64,000 nucleotides of DNA, taken from the NCBI GenBank assembly GCA_030679955.1, contig JAUXSF010000008.1, positions 1 to 64,000 of the forward strand. The letters are read 5' to 3'. Both the position numbers and the translations under genes were made by a program. Origin of the DNA: Chlamydiales bacterium. Lineage in GTDB: Bacteria > Chlamydiota > Chlamydiia > Chlamydiales > JAJFMA01. Each line of letters opens with the position of its first letter. Positions within the stretch are counted from its first letter, which is position 1. Of the stretch, positions 53,001 to 62,741 are shown piece after piece. The notes under the pieces were generated by a model. It saw nothing but the letters and a program-made list of their open reading frames with translations, did no database searches and was not told where the DNA came from.

Positions 53001-53731
53001 GCACAAATAATTTGGTACGAGAACTAGCTGCTCGCGATTACGCCATAGAAAACTCTAATGAATTAAAAATTGCTCGTGATAAGTATGTCCAGCAATTACA
53101 AACTAGAAAAGTTCTTGCCGTGCCCCATAAGCGACGCTCCGACCCGCCATTGCTTAGAGAGTTAAATACAGACCAATATCTAAAACCCCTTGAAGAGGAA
53201 TTTAAAACTATTCTAAGCAACGCAATGGAGCAAAAAAAGACCACACTAAAAACTAGAGATGCCTATCCGAGAGAAGTAAGAGATGTGTTTCTAGGGGTAG
53301 TAGGAAAAGCTATGAATCCGGATGCTACCTTACCCATTCACAGAAAGGTAAAAGAATTAGTCCTGGCTAACTCCCCACAACGCCTCTCAAACGAAGAAGT
53401 TGATGAAGTTGTCCGCGGATTAGTAGAAAATCTCACGGACCGCCTTACAGATTCTTGGTTCCGCCCAACACTCGATCCGGCTATTGAGAATCAATTCGTC
53501 GACCTGGTTTTGAATTATCAATCGCCAAAGCAGTTTGATGCCAATCGTGAGAGGATTAAGGAGTCTATAGATAGACAAGAGGACGAAATGCGTATCAAGA
53601 TCGCTGGCGAAGTAGCCAAAATAGCTGCGGCTGGCCGATTGCATGAGGTAGAGAACGCTGAGGCCAAGCTATTACAAGCAGCTGAAAGGGAACTGGGTTG
53701 GGCTCAGCAAAGCGCTGCAGCCGCCGCCTAG
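50042..53731 (+). CDS. Very large coiled-coil protein with C-terminal hydrophobic domain
   Basis: A 1229-residue protein of unknown family. Residues about 55-690 are dominated by coiled-coil heptads (KKREIEVLEGKLNKLEERAL, QQEVQQLSSDIQKLSKEVS-like). A globular helical part follows, then an Ala/Gly-rich hydrophobic region (about 930-975, VLGLGGAAAAVVFAAPLGLV) that could be one or two membrane hairpins, and a helical C-terminus ending in Ala-rich QQSAAAAA. The layout resembles that of the 633-residue gene upstream. No secretion signal or enzyme motif is recognised. A structural or host-directed role is possible. Confidence 0.8.
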   Translation: MDILTADTPQSVPNSFYDTSAHDLVKQADIDIPREEPKIIQAGFFKRLVGWQDQAPLDDVQKKKREIEVLEGKLNKLEERALATELLIQQAEPGPDLIVAKQNLIAIRQLLVEVKLEIGKGLREEYRLRFGQDHDKYKEIDTLVRDFEEHRKSEGQLALSDDAAFWGVKDLFNDLRVRRHEIEQLNNRIQREQRMDESLQARMANALDLYGFGEEEEPPPEPIATSSARATVIQDLQLYGIPTLEENLSPLQKAQLRVEELEGEVAQINDILERRGQFLDGGAVLSEKERAELKARRYSNEIELTVARAEVMKAQIAVKLSDLAKIRQTNTGLEEERELVDNIADLEERVASQMTRAQKLIMEQKAQEDVSVLLQDDKSYSQRVGNALGMGMDMLTNITSRVFGEDQLVPAKWQSTEWGALIADRPDGMFKQFSSSIAHFRSNVRSLQTTVSVMEKRRQDIQGRLDREEYLHVNTYPGQMEEDAELEETENYRGITAPEATRAHWEQQIATLEKAIGSAQAALDDSRIVLRAAFLERLIAEIGDRQSTLKAKRKLLEPKISMVNSLKKSIIAKEAQLEKRGHEFDAALREQMETSIRVQRENLLQLEQEVQQLSSDIQKLSKEVSALNTGYQLQREKYSELPRGQHEFMKQLELYFKDRLQELMTFGAVGAGYKPIKDFDLEFEFANRGYNWLQVLKDELESARSQDVTEFFKAEVKGFMQLMDDYPDLAKAIAVDFALTLDTLVDKAPLNMLLDGLRANAYTERALGSIGRDTIAPPLLTEEAYQRVAKYKALGDIAKWGPLAAATPSIIGKFGAGWAKGGLWSGLADAAVEAVGKGSKVVVTKNVIKAMDSSQQAVSIAVLAMVANGASPLAAIEEQRNLLVLELAGNAGRTLRDTGALGRGVRRFFKNQWQAYKAAGPAEKVGRVIAAGTMPVLGLGGAAAAVVFAAPLGLVFTGLLVFGSIGLGLTGGALMTRSLNFIPGYKRTNNLVRELAARDYAIENSNELKIARDKYVQQLQTRKVLAVPHKRRSDPPLLRELNTDQYLKPLEEEFKTILSNAMEQKKTTLKTRDAYPREVRDVFLGVVGKAMNPDATLPIHRKVKELVLANSPQRLSNEEVDEVVRGLVENLTDRLTDSWFRPTLDPAIENQFVDLVLNYQSPKQFDANRERIKESIDRQEDEMRIKIAGEVAKIAAAGRLHEVENAEAKLLQAAERELGWAQQSAAAAA

Positions 53732-53752
53732 AAAAACAGAGCGAAGAAAAAA

Positions 53753-53812
53753 TTAAACGCAAAGACGCAGAGTCGCGAAGAATCCTTTGCGCCTCTGCGC
53801 CTTTGCGTTTAA
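53753..53812. repeat. Palindromic intergenic repeat, family 1
   Basis: Left arm TTAAACGCAAAGACGCAGAG and right arm CGCCTCTGCGCCTTTGCGTT form a 60-base inverted repeat between the convergent 1229-residue gene and nqrF, 21 bases after the former and 8 bases from the nqrF stop. Confidence 0.85.
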
Positions 53813-53820
53813 TTTCCCTT

Positions 53821-55104
53821 TTAATTACCGAAGTCGTCCAAGATGATGCTCTCACGAGGCACACCATAGTCATCCAGCAACTTCATAACGCTCTTGTTAT
53901 GCAATGGTGGTCCGCAAACATAATAGAGACACTCTTCAGGCTCTTCCATTTTCTTAAGTTGGCCGAGCTCAAAAGCTTTAAAGAGAAATGCTGTTTTGAT
54001 TGGGTCCGTCTTCGGCCATCCCTTCTCGATGTCATCAGGAAGAGGTTCTGACAACACAAGGTTGTAGGTAAAGTTGGGGTACAGGCGCGCCAATTCCTCA
54101 TATTCATCTTGATAGATGTTTTCCTTTAGAGAACGGGCTCCGTACCACAGAGTAATCTTACGCTTTGTGTTTTCCGTCTTGAGCAGATGCAAAATATGTG
54201 CACGACCGAACGAAGAACCAGCGCCACCAATTAGGAAGACTAGTTCTCGATCATCGTTAATCATAAACGACTCGCCATAGGGTCCTGAAAGAGTGACTTT
54301 ATCGCCGGGCTTTAAACCGAAGGTATAGGCGGAGCAGATACCCCAAGGAATGGTGTCGGAAAGCTTTCCAGCTATGAGCGGTGGTGTGGCGATACGAATA
54401 TTGAACATGAGCTTACGGCCTTCTGCGGGGTATGAGGCCATTGAGTAGGCTCTAATTACCTCTTCCTTCATCCCACTATAGTCTACTTCCCTGCCGAACA
54501 TTTGAAAACGTTCCCAGTCGGGGTAATAAACAGGATCCATGCTCTCCTTCCAGTCAGCGGTATTCGTTTTGAAAGGTGGCACATGGAACTGCAAGTAACC
54601 CCCTGCACGGTAAGGAATATCTAAAGGAGCTTCAACTGTAAGTTCCTTGATGAAAGTTGCAACGTTTTCGTTTTTGATAACGGTGCCTTCAAACTTTTCA
54701 ACACTGAGTGCGTGAGAATCAACCACGATAGCCAAATCATGGCGCACTTTGCATTGGCAGGACAGTCTCCAGCCCTCTTTAAGCTCTTTGGTAGTAAAGG
54801 TGCCTTTGTCCGTTTCGAGCGGCGGAGAAGCACCTTCGACAATCCTAACACGACATTGCTTACAGGTTGCTTTACCGCCACAAGGCGATGGCACCGGAAT
54901 ACCGCTAGTCGTTAAGGCAGAGAGCAACGTCTGCCCACCCTGTACTGTTTTCGTCAGATTCGGGTCATCATTTATATAAATTTTGGCGTCTTCAGTCGTC
55001 ACCAGCTTAGCTTTGGTGAATAGAATCATACCAGCCAAGCCAACGCCAATGATCACAAAGGCGGCGACAGCATAAACCATTAACGAAATATCAATACCAA
55101 ACAT
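53821..55104 (-). CDS. nqrF: Na+-translocating NADH:quinone reductase subunit F
   Basis: The 427-residue NADH-oxidising subunit of the sodium-pumping Nqr complex. One N-terminal membrane helix (VYAVAAFVIIGVGLAGMILF) is followed by a 2Fe-2S ferredoxin domain with Cys75, Cys81, Cys84 and Cys116 (PCGGKATCKQC, SCQCKV), then FAD-binding (RAYSMASYPAE) and NADH-binding (FLIGGAGSSFGRAHILHLL, YVCGPP) parts. ATG 55104 with GAGGAC upstream is chosen over TTG 55116. Other nqr subunits are not in the window, as in Chlamydia, where nqrF stands apart near hctA. Confidence 0.96.
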   Translation of the reverse strand: MFGIDISLMVYAVAAFVIIGVGLAGMILFTKAKLVTTEDAKIYINDDPNLTKTVQGGQTLLSALTTSGIPVPSPCGGKATCKQCRVRIVEGASPPLETDKGTFTTKELKEGWRLSCQCKVRHDLAIVVDSHALSVEKFEGTVIKNENVATFIKELTVEAPLDIPYRAGGYLQFHVPPFKTNTADWKESMDPVYYPDWERFQMFGREVDYSGMKEEVIRAYSMASYPAEGRKLMFNIRIATPPLIAGKLSDTIPWGICSAYTFGLKPGDKVTLSGPYGESFMINDDRELVFLIGGAGSSFGRAHILHLLKTENTKRKITLWYGARSLKENIYQDEYEELARLYPNFTYNLVLSEPLPDDIEKGWPKTDPIKTAFLFKAFELGQLKKMEEPEECLYYVCGPPLHNKSVMKLLDDYGVPRESIILDDFGN

Positions 55105-55194
55105 AGGAGTCCTCAAATTCTACACATGACTATAGGTAGCTAATCATTTCTGAACAAGTGACGCTCGTGAGTTTTTATAGGCATCTTAAATTTG

Positions 55195-55310
55195 GAGTGC
55201 GGCGACTTGTCGCCGCTTTGTTAAGCCTCGACTCGTCGAGGCCCCCTAAATCGCGAGCAACAGCCTCGACAAGTCGAGGCTTAACAGAGCGGTGACAAGT
55301 CACCGCACTC
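55195..55310. repeat. Double-hairpin repeat, family 2, full inverted copy B
   Basis: The right half (55263-55310) is identical over 48 bases to 4231-4278. The left half (55195-55242) is its inverse complement with four differences, two of which are a compensating pair keeping the stem (GGCGAC/GTCGCC instead of GGTGAC/GTCACC). Twenty bases separate the halves, so the whole can form one long cruciform or four small hairpins. Confidence 0.8.
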
Positions 55311-55320
55311 ACATCTACCA

Positions 55321-55349
55321 TTGACAGGAAGGAGGCAAAAAGTTATAAT
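55321..55349 (+). promoter_or_regulatory. Exact consensus sigma-70-type promoter of htpG
   Basis: TTGACA (55321-55326), a 17-base spacer, and TATAAT (55344-55349) match the consensus at all twelve positions. Transcription would start near 55356, about 18 bases before the htpG ATG at 55374. Confidence 0.85.
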
Positions 55350-55373
55350 TTGAGCCTTAATTTTGAGGTAGTT

Positions 55374-57215
55374 ATGACATCTGGGCAATTACAAATTCAT
55401 AGTGAAAACATCCTGCCAATCCTAAAAAAATGGCTCTATTCCGATAGAGATATTTTTGTTCGCGAGCTTATATCCAATGGTTGCGACGCAATACACAAGT
55501 TAAAAGTTCTAAGGGACGAGGGTCAAGCACCCGCCACCGAAGAACCCGATCAACGCGTAACAGTAAAAATAGACAAAGAAGCGCGCACCCTTACTTTCAG
55601 CGATACAGGACTCGGCATGGATGCCGAAGAGGTCGAAAAATACATCTGCCAACTGGCATTTTCTGGTGCAGAAGAATTTATCGCTAAATACAAATCTAAC
55701 AAAGAAAGCGACCGCATCATTGGTCACTTTGGCCTAGGTTTTTTCAGCGCCTACATGGTAGCGAGTAAAGTTGTCATCAATACCCTTTCCTACAAACCTG
55801 ATGCCGAGCCAGTCCTTTGGTCTTGCGAGGGTGGCACTGACTATGAACTTAGTAAGGGCACTAAAACGACCGTTGGAACCGATGTCATCCTCCATATCGA
55901 TGCCGATAACGAAGAATACTTAGACCATGCGCGTCTCAAGCAGATTCTGGACCACTACTGCACATTCTTGCCATACCCCATTTATCTAAATGATCAGCAT
56001 ATCAATCACAAAGAGCCTTTGTGGATCAAGAGCCCCTCTGAGTGCACAGACGATGACTATATCGACTTCTACAGCCATCTCTATCCTGGCACGCCTGCCC
56101 CTCTGTTTTGGGTACATTTGAATGTTGATTACCCCTTCAACTTAAAGGGCATACTCTTCTTCCCAAAACTAGAGCGTAAGCATGACATTCGCAAACATGG
56201 CATTAAGCTTTATTGCAACCGTGTGTTTGTATCTGACGACTGTAAAGATATTATGCCAGAATATCTGACAATGCTGCGTGGAGCTATAGACAGCCCCGAT
56301 ATCCCCCTTAACGTATCACGCAGCCACCTTCAAATGGATCGTACTGTTCGCCAGTTATCCAGCCATATTTCCAAAAAAGTCTCTGACAGCTTGGCTACAC
56401 TGCACCGCGTCGACAGAGACAAATTCATTGCTGCCTGGAAAGACATCTCCATTGTCATTAAGCTGGGAGCTGTTGAAGACGAAAAGTTCTTCGAACGAGT
56501 AAAACCCCTACTTGTTTGGAAAACTGTGGATGGTTCATGGACCTCCGTCGAAGACTACCTAGCTAAGAACTCGGATAAAACCAAGGGCAAGGTGTTTTAC
56601 ACGACTGATGAACGCCATGCTGAACACATCTTACAAGCCTATCGTGATAAACAGATCGACGTAATCGTTTGCGACAGCCCTATCGACTCTTACCTCATCA
56701 ATACCTTAGAAAAGAAACTCGACAACGTTAAATTCCAACGCATTGATGCTGAAATCGACGATACGCTAATCGATACGTCGCGAGAAAAAACAGTGCTAGA
56801 TGCCGATGGAAGAACTCCTGCAGCACATTTAGCTGACTTTTTCCGCCAGAAACTAGATTCGACTCAGCTTGAAGTCGAAGCCAAGAGCTTAACAAGCGAC
56901 AACATCCCCGCCGTCTTGGTGATGGATGAACAAATGCGTCGCTTCCGCGAATACGTTCAAACAGCGGAACTAGATGGCTTTGAGGTCAGCATGCTAGGCA
57001 AGCCTAAGCTGATCGTTAATACAAATAGCCCCTTGATCAACGCTATCGTAAAACTAGAAGAATCCGATGCTAGCCTGGCTGAAGATATGGTCCAAGAAGT
57101 CTACCAGCTAGCACAGTTGTCACAACGAGAGCTCTCACAAGAAGCTTTGGGAGCCTTTGTCACACGCAGCCATAAAATTTTAGAAACCCTTGCACAGCGA
57201 GCTCTCAACAAGTGA
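55374..57215 (+). CDS. htpG: Heat-shock chaperone HtpG (Hsp90)
   Basis: A 613-residue Hsp90-type ATP-dependent chaperone. The GHKL ATPase motifs are present: RDIFVRELISNGCDAIHKLK (usual SNASDA diverged to SNGCDA), FSDTGLGMDAEEV, and GHFGLGFFSAYMVASK. The middle domain (NVSRSHLQMDRTVRQLS) and C-terminal dimerisation region follow. The frame opens at TTG 55350, inside the -10 box, so ATG 55374 with GAGGTAG upstream is the start. The consensus promoter suggests high housekeeping expression. Its stop overlaps the next gene by GTGA. Confidence 0.95.
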   Translation: MTSGQLQIHSENILPILKKWLYSDRDIFVRELISNGCDAIHKLKVLRDEGQAPATEEPDQRVTVKIDKEARTLTFSDTGLGMDAEEVEKYICQLAFSGAEEFIAKYKSNKESDRIIGHFGLGFFSAYMVASKVVINTLSYKPDAEPVLWSCEGGTDYELSKGTKTTVGTDVILHIDADNEEYLDHARLKQILDHYCTFLPYPIYLNDQHINHKEPLWIKSPSECTDDDYIDFYSHLYPGTPAPLFWVHLNVDYPFNLKGILFFPKLERKHDIRKHGIKLYCNRVFVSDDCKDIMPEYLTMLRGAIDSPDIPLNVSRSHLQMDRTVRQLSSHISKKVSDSLATLHRVDRDKFIAAWKDISIVIKLGAVEDEKFFERVKPLLVWKTVDGSWTSVEDYLAKNSDKTKGKVFYTTDERHAEHILQAYRDKQIDVIVCDSPIDSYLINTLEKKLDNVKFQRIDAEIDDTLIDTSREKTVLDADGRTPAAHLADFFRQKLDSTQLEVEAKSLTSDNIPAVLVMDEQMRRFREYVQTAELDGFEVSMLGKPKLIVNTNSPLINAIVKLEESDASLAEDMVQEVYQLAQLSQRELSQEALGAFVTRSHKILETLAQRALNK

Positions 57216-58456
57216 TTTTAGTAAAATCGTACAATCTCGTTTTCACAGCTCTGGCGGCAGTGACATGCCTATTTTCAGGCTGCAAGCAGCCTGCTGTTTT
57301 GGCTCTCGACCCTATTGCTGTTTACTTAACATGGCAAAGAAGCCCTGACACGACTATGACAGTGCAGTGGATTGCTCCCCCCTCGGAGAATGAGACTAAA
57401 GTCGAATATCGCCTAGAGGGTGAAGACTTGTGGCTGGAGACCGCGGGAAAACATCATCCCCTCCCCCAAGATCACGAAGAGCAGCATGTTCACGTTGTAG
57501 AGCTAACAGATCTATCCCCTGATACCATCTACCAATTCCGAATCGCTGGTAAGCAACGTGAGTACAAGTTCCGCACCATGCCTAGTCACCTAGAAGGCTC
57601 CATACGCTTTGTGATCGGTGGCGATATGTACCACGAAACGGTCGACATTCTGCAAACTGCTAACGAGCGCGCTGCAAAAACTAACCCGCATTTTGGCGTA
57701 GCCGGTGGTGACCTAGCTTATGCTTCTACACGTCTTGTTAACGGCACCGAAGACTACGTGCGCTGGATGGAATTCATCCACCGCTGGTCTGAAGATATGG
57801 TTACGGAAGATGGCCTCATGATCCCTATCTTAGCCGTCATTGGAAACCATGATGTCAATGGACGCTATGGACAACCCATCGACAGCGCTAAATTCTACTA
57901 TTCCATGTTCACTATGCCTAAAGGGTATAATGTATTGGATTTCGGCGACTATCTATCCCTCATCATGCTAGATACCGATCATACTCATCCTGTTGATGGT
58001 GAGCAGGCGGAGTGGCTACACAGCACCTTAGCTGAAAGACAGTCATTCCCTCATAAAATTGCCGCTTACCATGTTCCTGCTTGGCCCTCCGTGCGTAACT
58101 TTAACGGCAAGCATAACCCACTTATCCGTGAAAAATGGGTACCTCTATTTGAGGAGTTTGGGGTGAACCTGTGCTTTGAGCATCATGAGCATGCCTTCAA
58201 ACGCACACACCCGATCAAACAGGGTAAAATCGACCCCACCGGTGTTGTCTACGTAGGCGATGGCGCCTGGGGCTGTACCCCACGGGCACCGCATACCCCT
58301 GAAGAACGCTGGTACCTGGCAAAGTCGCGACAGGCTCAGCATGTGCTGGTTGTAGACATTAGCCCTGAAGGCCGCGAGGTCACTGCTATTGATGTTCCAA
58401 CGGGTCAGGTTATCGATCAGTTCCAGCAAACTTTAGAGCCTGCCCTAGCTCATTGA
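57212..58456 (+). CDS. Purple-acid-phosphatase-like metallophosphoesterase, probable lipoprotein
   Basis: A 414-residue exported phosphoesterase. The N-terminus is a signal peptide with lipobox-like LFSGC (mature Cys24 region), then a fibronectin-like domain (VYLTWQRSPDTTMTVQWIAP ... LSPDTIYQFRIAGKQ) and a calcineurin-like phosphoesterase domain: FVIGGDMYHE, VAGGDLAYAS, AVIGNHDVNG, AAYHVPAWPS and CFEHHEHAFKRTHPI. This matches the N-terminal domain plus catalytic layout of purple acid phosphatases. It probably acts in the periplasm on phosphate esters; substrate unknown. GTG start overlaps the htpG stop. Confidence 0.88.
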   Translation: MILVKSYNLVFTALAAVTCLFSGCKQPAVLALDPIAVYLTWQRSPDTTMTVQWIAPPSENETKVEYRLEGEDLWLETAGKHHPLPQDHEEQHVHVVELTDLSPDTIYQFRIAGKQREYKFRTMPSHLEGSIRFVIGGDMYHETVDILQTANERAAKTNPHFGVAGGDLAYASTRLVNGTEDYVRWMEFIHRWSEDMVTEDGLMIPILAVIGNHDVNGRYGQPIDSAKFYYSMFTMPKGYNVLDFGDYLSLIMLDTDHTHPVDGEQAEWLHSTLAERQSFPHKIAAYHVPAWPSVRNFNGKHNPLIREKWVPLFEEFGVNLCFEHHEHAFKRTHPIKQGKIDPTGVVYVGDGAWGCTPRAPHTPEERWYLAKSRQAQHVLVVDISPEGREVTAIDVPTGQVIDQFQQTLEPALAH

Positions 58457-58517
58457 TTGATCAACTTTCCATTTATTAAGGTGGCTGATAGGATCCGAAT
58501 CCACGCTGGAGGGTGTC

Positions 58518-59159
58518 GTGGGAGTCCGGTTATGCCTCTTATTTCTTTGTATTTTGTCATTTGCGACTGCGGCCGAACCTCCCGGACGCGGCGCGTTAAT
58601 CATTACATATCACACTGGTCGTAATGGCGAGCGGCTAGACCGCGTGCGCATTAGATTGATCAATGAGCAGAAAGCTCAGACGATGTATCCAAAGCTCGGC
58701 ACCTTCCAAGATGGCACGGGAGCGCGATTAAAGCGTATCACGATCCCTGATCTTCCGGCAGGACGCTATGCTGTAGAGTTTGTGATCCCCAACCAAGATG
58801 GATTATTCATTTCACCTCCGCAACGTGAGGTCATTGTCTCTAATGGTGAAATTACCAAAATCGATCAGGGCCTAAAACCTCGCTACGCCAAAATCAAGGT
58901 CACCGCAATGGTTCCAGGAGGCGAAGATCTGCCTGGAAAACCAAGAATGCGCCTGCGAGACCGTATGGGCAACATCGAAGCAGAGTCGCAAAAAGGCGAA
59001 CTGGTAACCAATAACCTTCTGCCCGGAAAATACACAGTGTGGTTTGACCGCTACATGGATTTTATCCCTCCGGAGCCTATTGAACTCGAGGTGACGCCAG
59101 GTGCCGTTATTGGCCCCTTCGAACGCTATTACAAACGGCCCGACGAAAAGAGCAAGTGA
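58518..59159 (+). CDS. Exported protein with two beta-sandwich-like repeats
   Basis: A 213-residue exported protein. A Sec signal peptide (VRLCLLFLCILSFATAAEPP) precedes two similar segments of about 90 residues, each ending in a motif like LPAGRYAVEF or LLPGKYTVWF, the pattern of prealbumin-like/PEGA-type surface beta domains. The GTG start has GGAGGGTG upstream. It overlaps the following lipoprotein gene by GTGA and lies 61 bases after the phosphoesterase gene. Likely an envelope protein; function unknown. Confidence 0.78.
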   Translation: MGVRLCLLFLCILSFATAAEPPGRGALIITYHTGRNGERLDRVRIRLINEQKAQTMYPKLGTFQDGTGARLKRITIPDLPAGRYAVEFVIPNQDGLFISPPQREVIVSNGEITKIDQGLKPRYAKIKVTAMVPGGEDLPGKPRMRLRDRMGNIEAESQKGELVTNNLLPGKYTVWFDRYMDFIPPEPIELEVTPGAVIGPFERYYKRPDEKSK

Positions 59160-59635
59160 GGTCTATGCGTTCCATCCCACTACTGCTGACTCTTTCCATG
59201 CTCTGCGGATGCGATGTCGTGCAACGTATGAATATGGCGGTAGAAGGAAGCATAGATGCCATCGAACGCAATATTGAGATTGTCGAGTGCAGTACACGAG
59301 CTATCGCCGAAAACCAAGAGATGGTTCAACGCGCCAGTGAAACCATCGCAGAAAATGGGTCTACTGTAAGGGCTTCTTCAGAGGCAATACGTGATAACCT
59401 CCAGACAGTAAAAGAGAGTACTTCTGCTATTAGGGCTAATGACGACGCTGTGACAGATTCCACTAGGACAATTGCCGGCTTGGATATTGATGCTAACACG
59501 CTGTCGCTATTTAGCTTATTAGTGTTGCTTATCCTATGTGTGCCGACATTGATTGGTATGTTTTTCCTATATCGCGTGGAAAAGGGCCTTAACAGTATCC
59601 TGAGCCACATCCAAGAAAACCTGACAAAAGGTTAA
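59156..59635 (+). CDS. Lipoprotein with five 14-residue coiled-coil repeats and C-terminal membrane helix
   Basis: A 159-residue envelope protein. The signal peptide ends in a lipobox (LSMLCGC, lipid on Cys19). Residues 32-101 are five tandem 14-residue repeats of the form Ser-x-x-Ala/Thr-Ile-x-x-Asn-x-x-x-Val-x-x (SIDAIERNIEIVEC, STRAIAENQEMVQR, ASETIAENGSTVRA, SSEAIRDNLQTVKE, STSAIRANDDAVTD). A hydrophobic helix (LSLFSLLVLLILCVPTLIGM) follows, then a short charged tail. The start may be GTG 59156, overlapping the previous stop, or ATG 59165. A lipid anchor at one end and a membrane helix at the other would let it span between membranes. Confidence 0.82.
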   Translation: MRSMRSIPLLLTLSMLCGCDVVQRMNMAVEGSIDAIERNIEIVECSTRAIAENQEMVQRASETIAENGSTVRASSEAIRDNLQTVKESTSAIRANDDAVTDSTRTIAGLDIDANTLSLFSLLVLLILCVPTLIGMFFLYRVEKGLNSILSHIQENLTKG

Positions 59636-59646
59636 GAATGGGAATA

Positions 59647-59706
59647 TAAACGCTAAGGCGCAAAGAAAACAATTTCCCTCTTCGCGTCTTAGCGTCTTTG
59701 CGTTGA
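59647..59706. repeat. Palindromic intergenic repeat, family 1
   Basis: Left arm TAAACGCTAAGGCGCAAAG and right arm CGCGTCTTAGCGTCTTTGCG form a 60-base imperfect inverted repeat between the convergent lipoprotein and yajC genes. Confidence 0.8.
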
Positions 59707-59713
59707 ATTTCTT

Positions 59714-60106
59714 CTAATCGTCTTTGTCAGCTTTGGCGGCTTCTTGCTCAGTAGCTGGCAGGACTTCTGAAATGGCGGCCTTCAAGAACTCAATCTTGCT
59801 ACCGTCAACCATCTTCAAAATCACTGTGTGCTCCTGAACCTTCGATACTGTGCCGATAATGCCCATGGCGGTGACTTTGTCGCCTTTTCTCATGGAATCA
59901 CGTTTGGCATCAACCTCTTTGCGTCGCTTTTGCTCTGGTCTCCACAGGATAAAGTAGAAGAATATCAAAGCAATAGCCACCATGGATAGTGTCTGCCAAA
60001 GTCCTGCATCGCGAGGAGGCATCTCTGGGCTAACATTCTCTGCAAAGACTGCGCAGAAAGCCATGCAAAAGCAGATGGCTAGAAGGCTGGAAAGTTTCTG
60101 AAACAT
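59714..60106 (-). CDS. yajC: Preprotein translocase accessory subunit YajC
   Basis: A 130-residue YajC of the SecDF-YajC complex, which supports protein export at the inner membrane. A cleavable-looking N-terminal hydrophobic stretch is followed by the single membrane helix (SMVAIALIFFYFILWRPEQK) and the family hallmark RRKEVDAKRDSMRKGDKVTA, then GIIGTVSKVQEHTVILKM. AGGGAT precedes the ATG. It follows tgt by 18 bases, the classic tgt-yajC pairing. Confidence 0.92.
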   Translation of the reverse strand: MFQKLSSLLAICFCMAFCAVFAENVSPEMPPRDAGLWQTLSMVAIALIFFYFILWRPEQKRRKEVDAKRDSMRKGDKVTAMGIIGTVSKVQEHTVILKMVDGSKIEFLKAAISEVLPATEQEAAKADKDD

Positions 60107-60124
60107 TGCTGGATCCCTTTTTAA

Positions 60125-62661
<2,537 letters not shown>

Positions 62662-62741
62662 AGGCAACAAGCATACGCGAATGACAGATAAAGTTGAAGA
62701 ATGAAGGGGAAACGCCTACAGCTCTCCCCTTCCGTATAACT

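Noticed and set aside
1-59706. CRISPR array as an explanation of the regular repeats
   Set aside because: The elements are inverted repeats at scattered gene ends kilobases apart, not direct repeats with uniform spacers.
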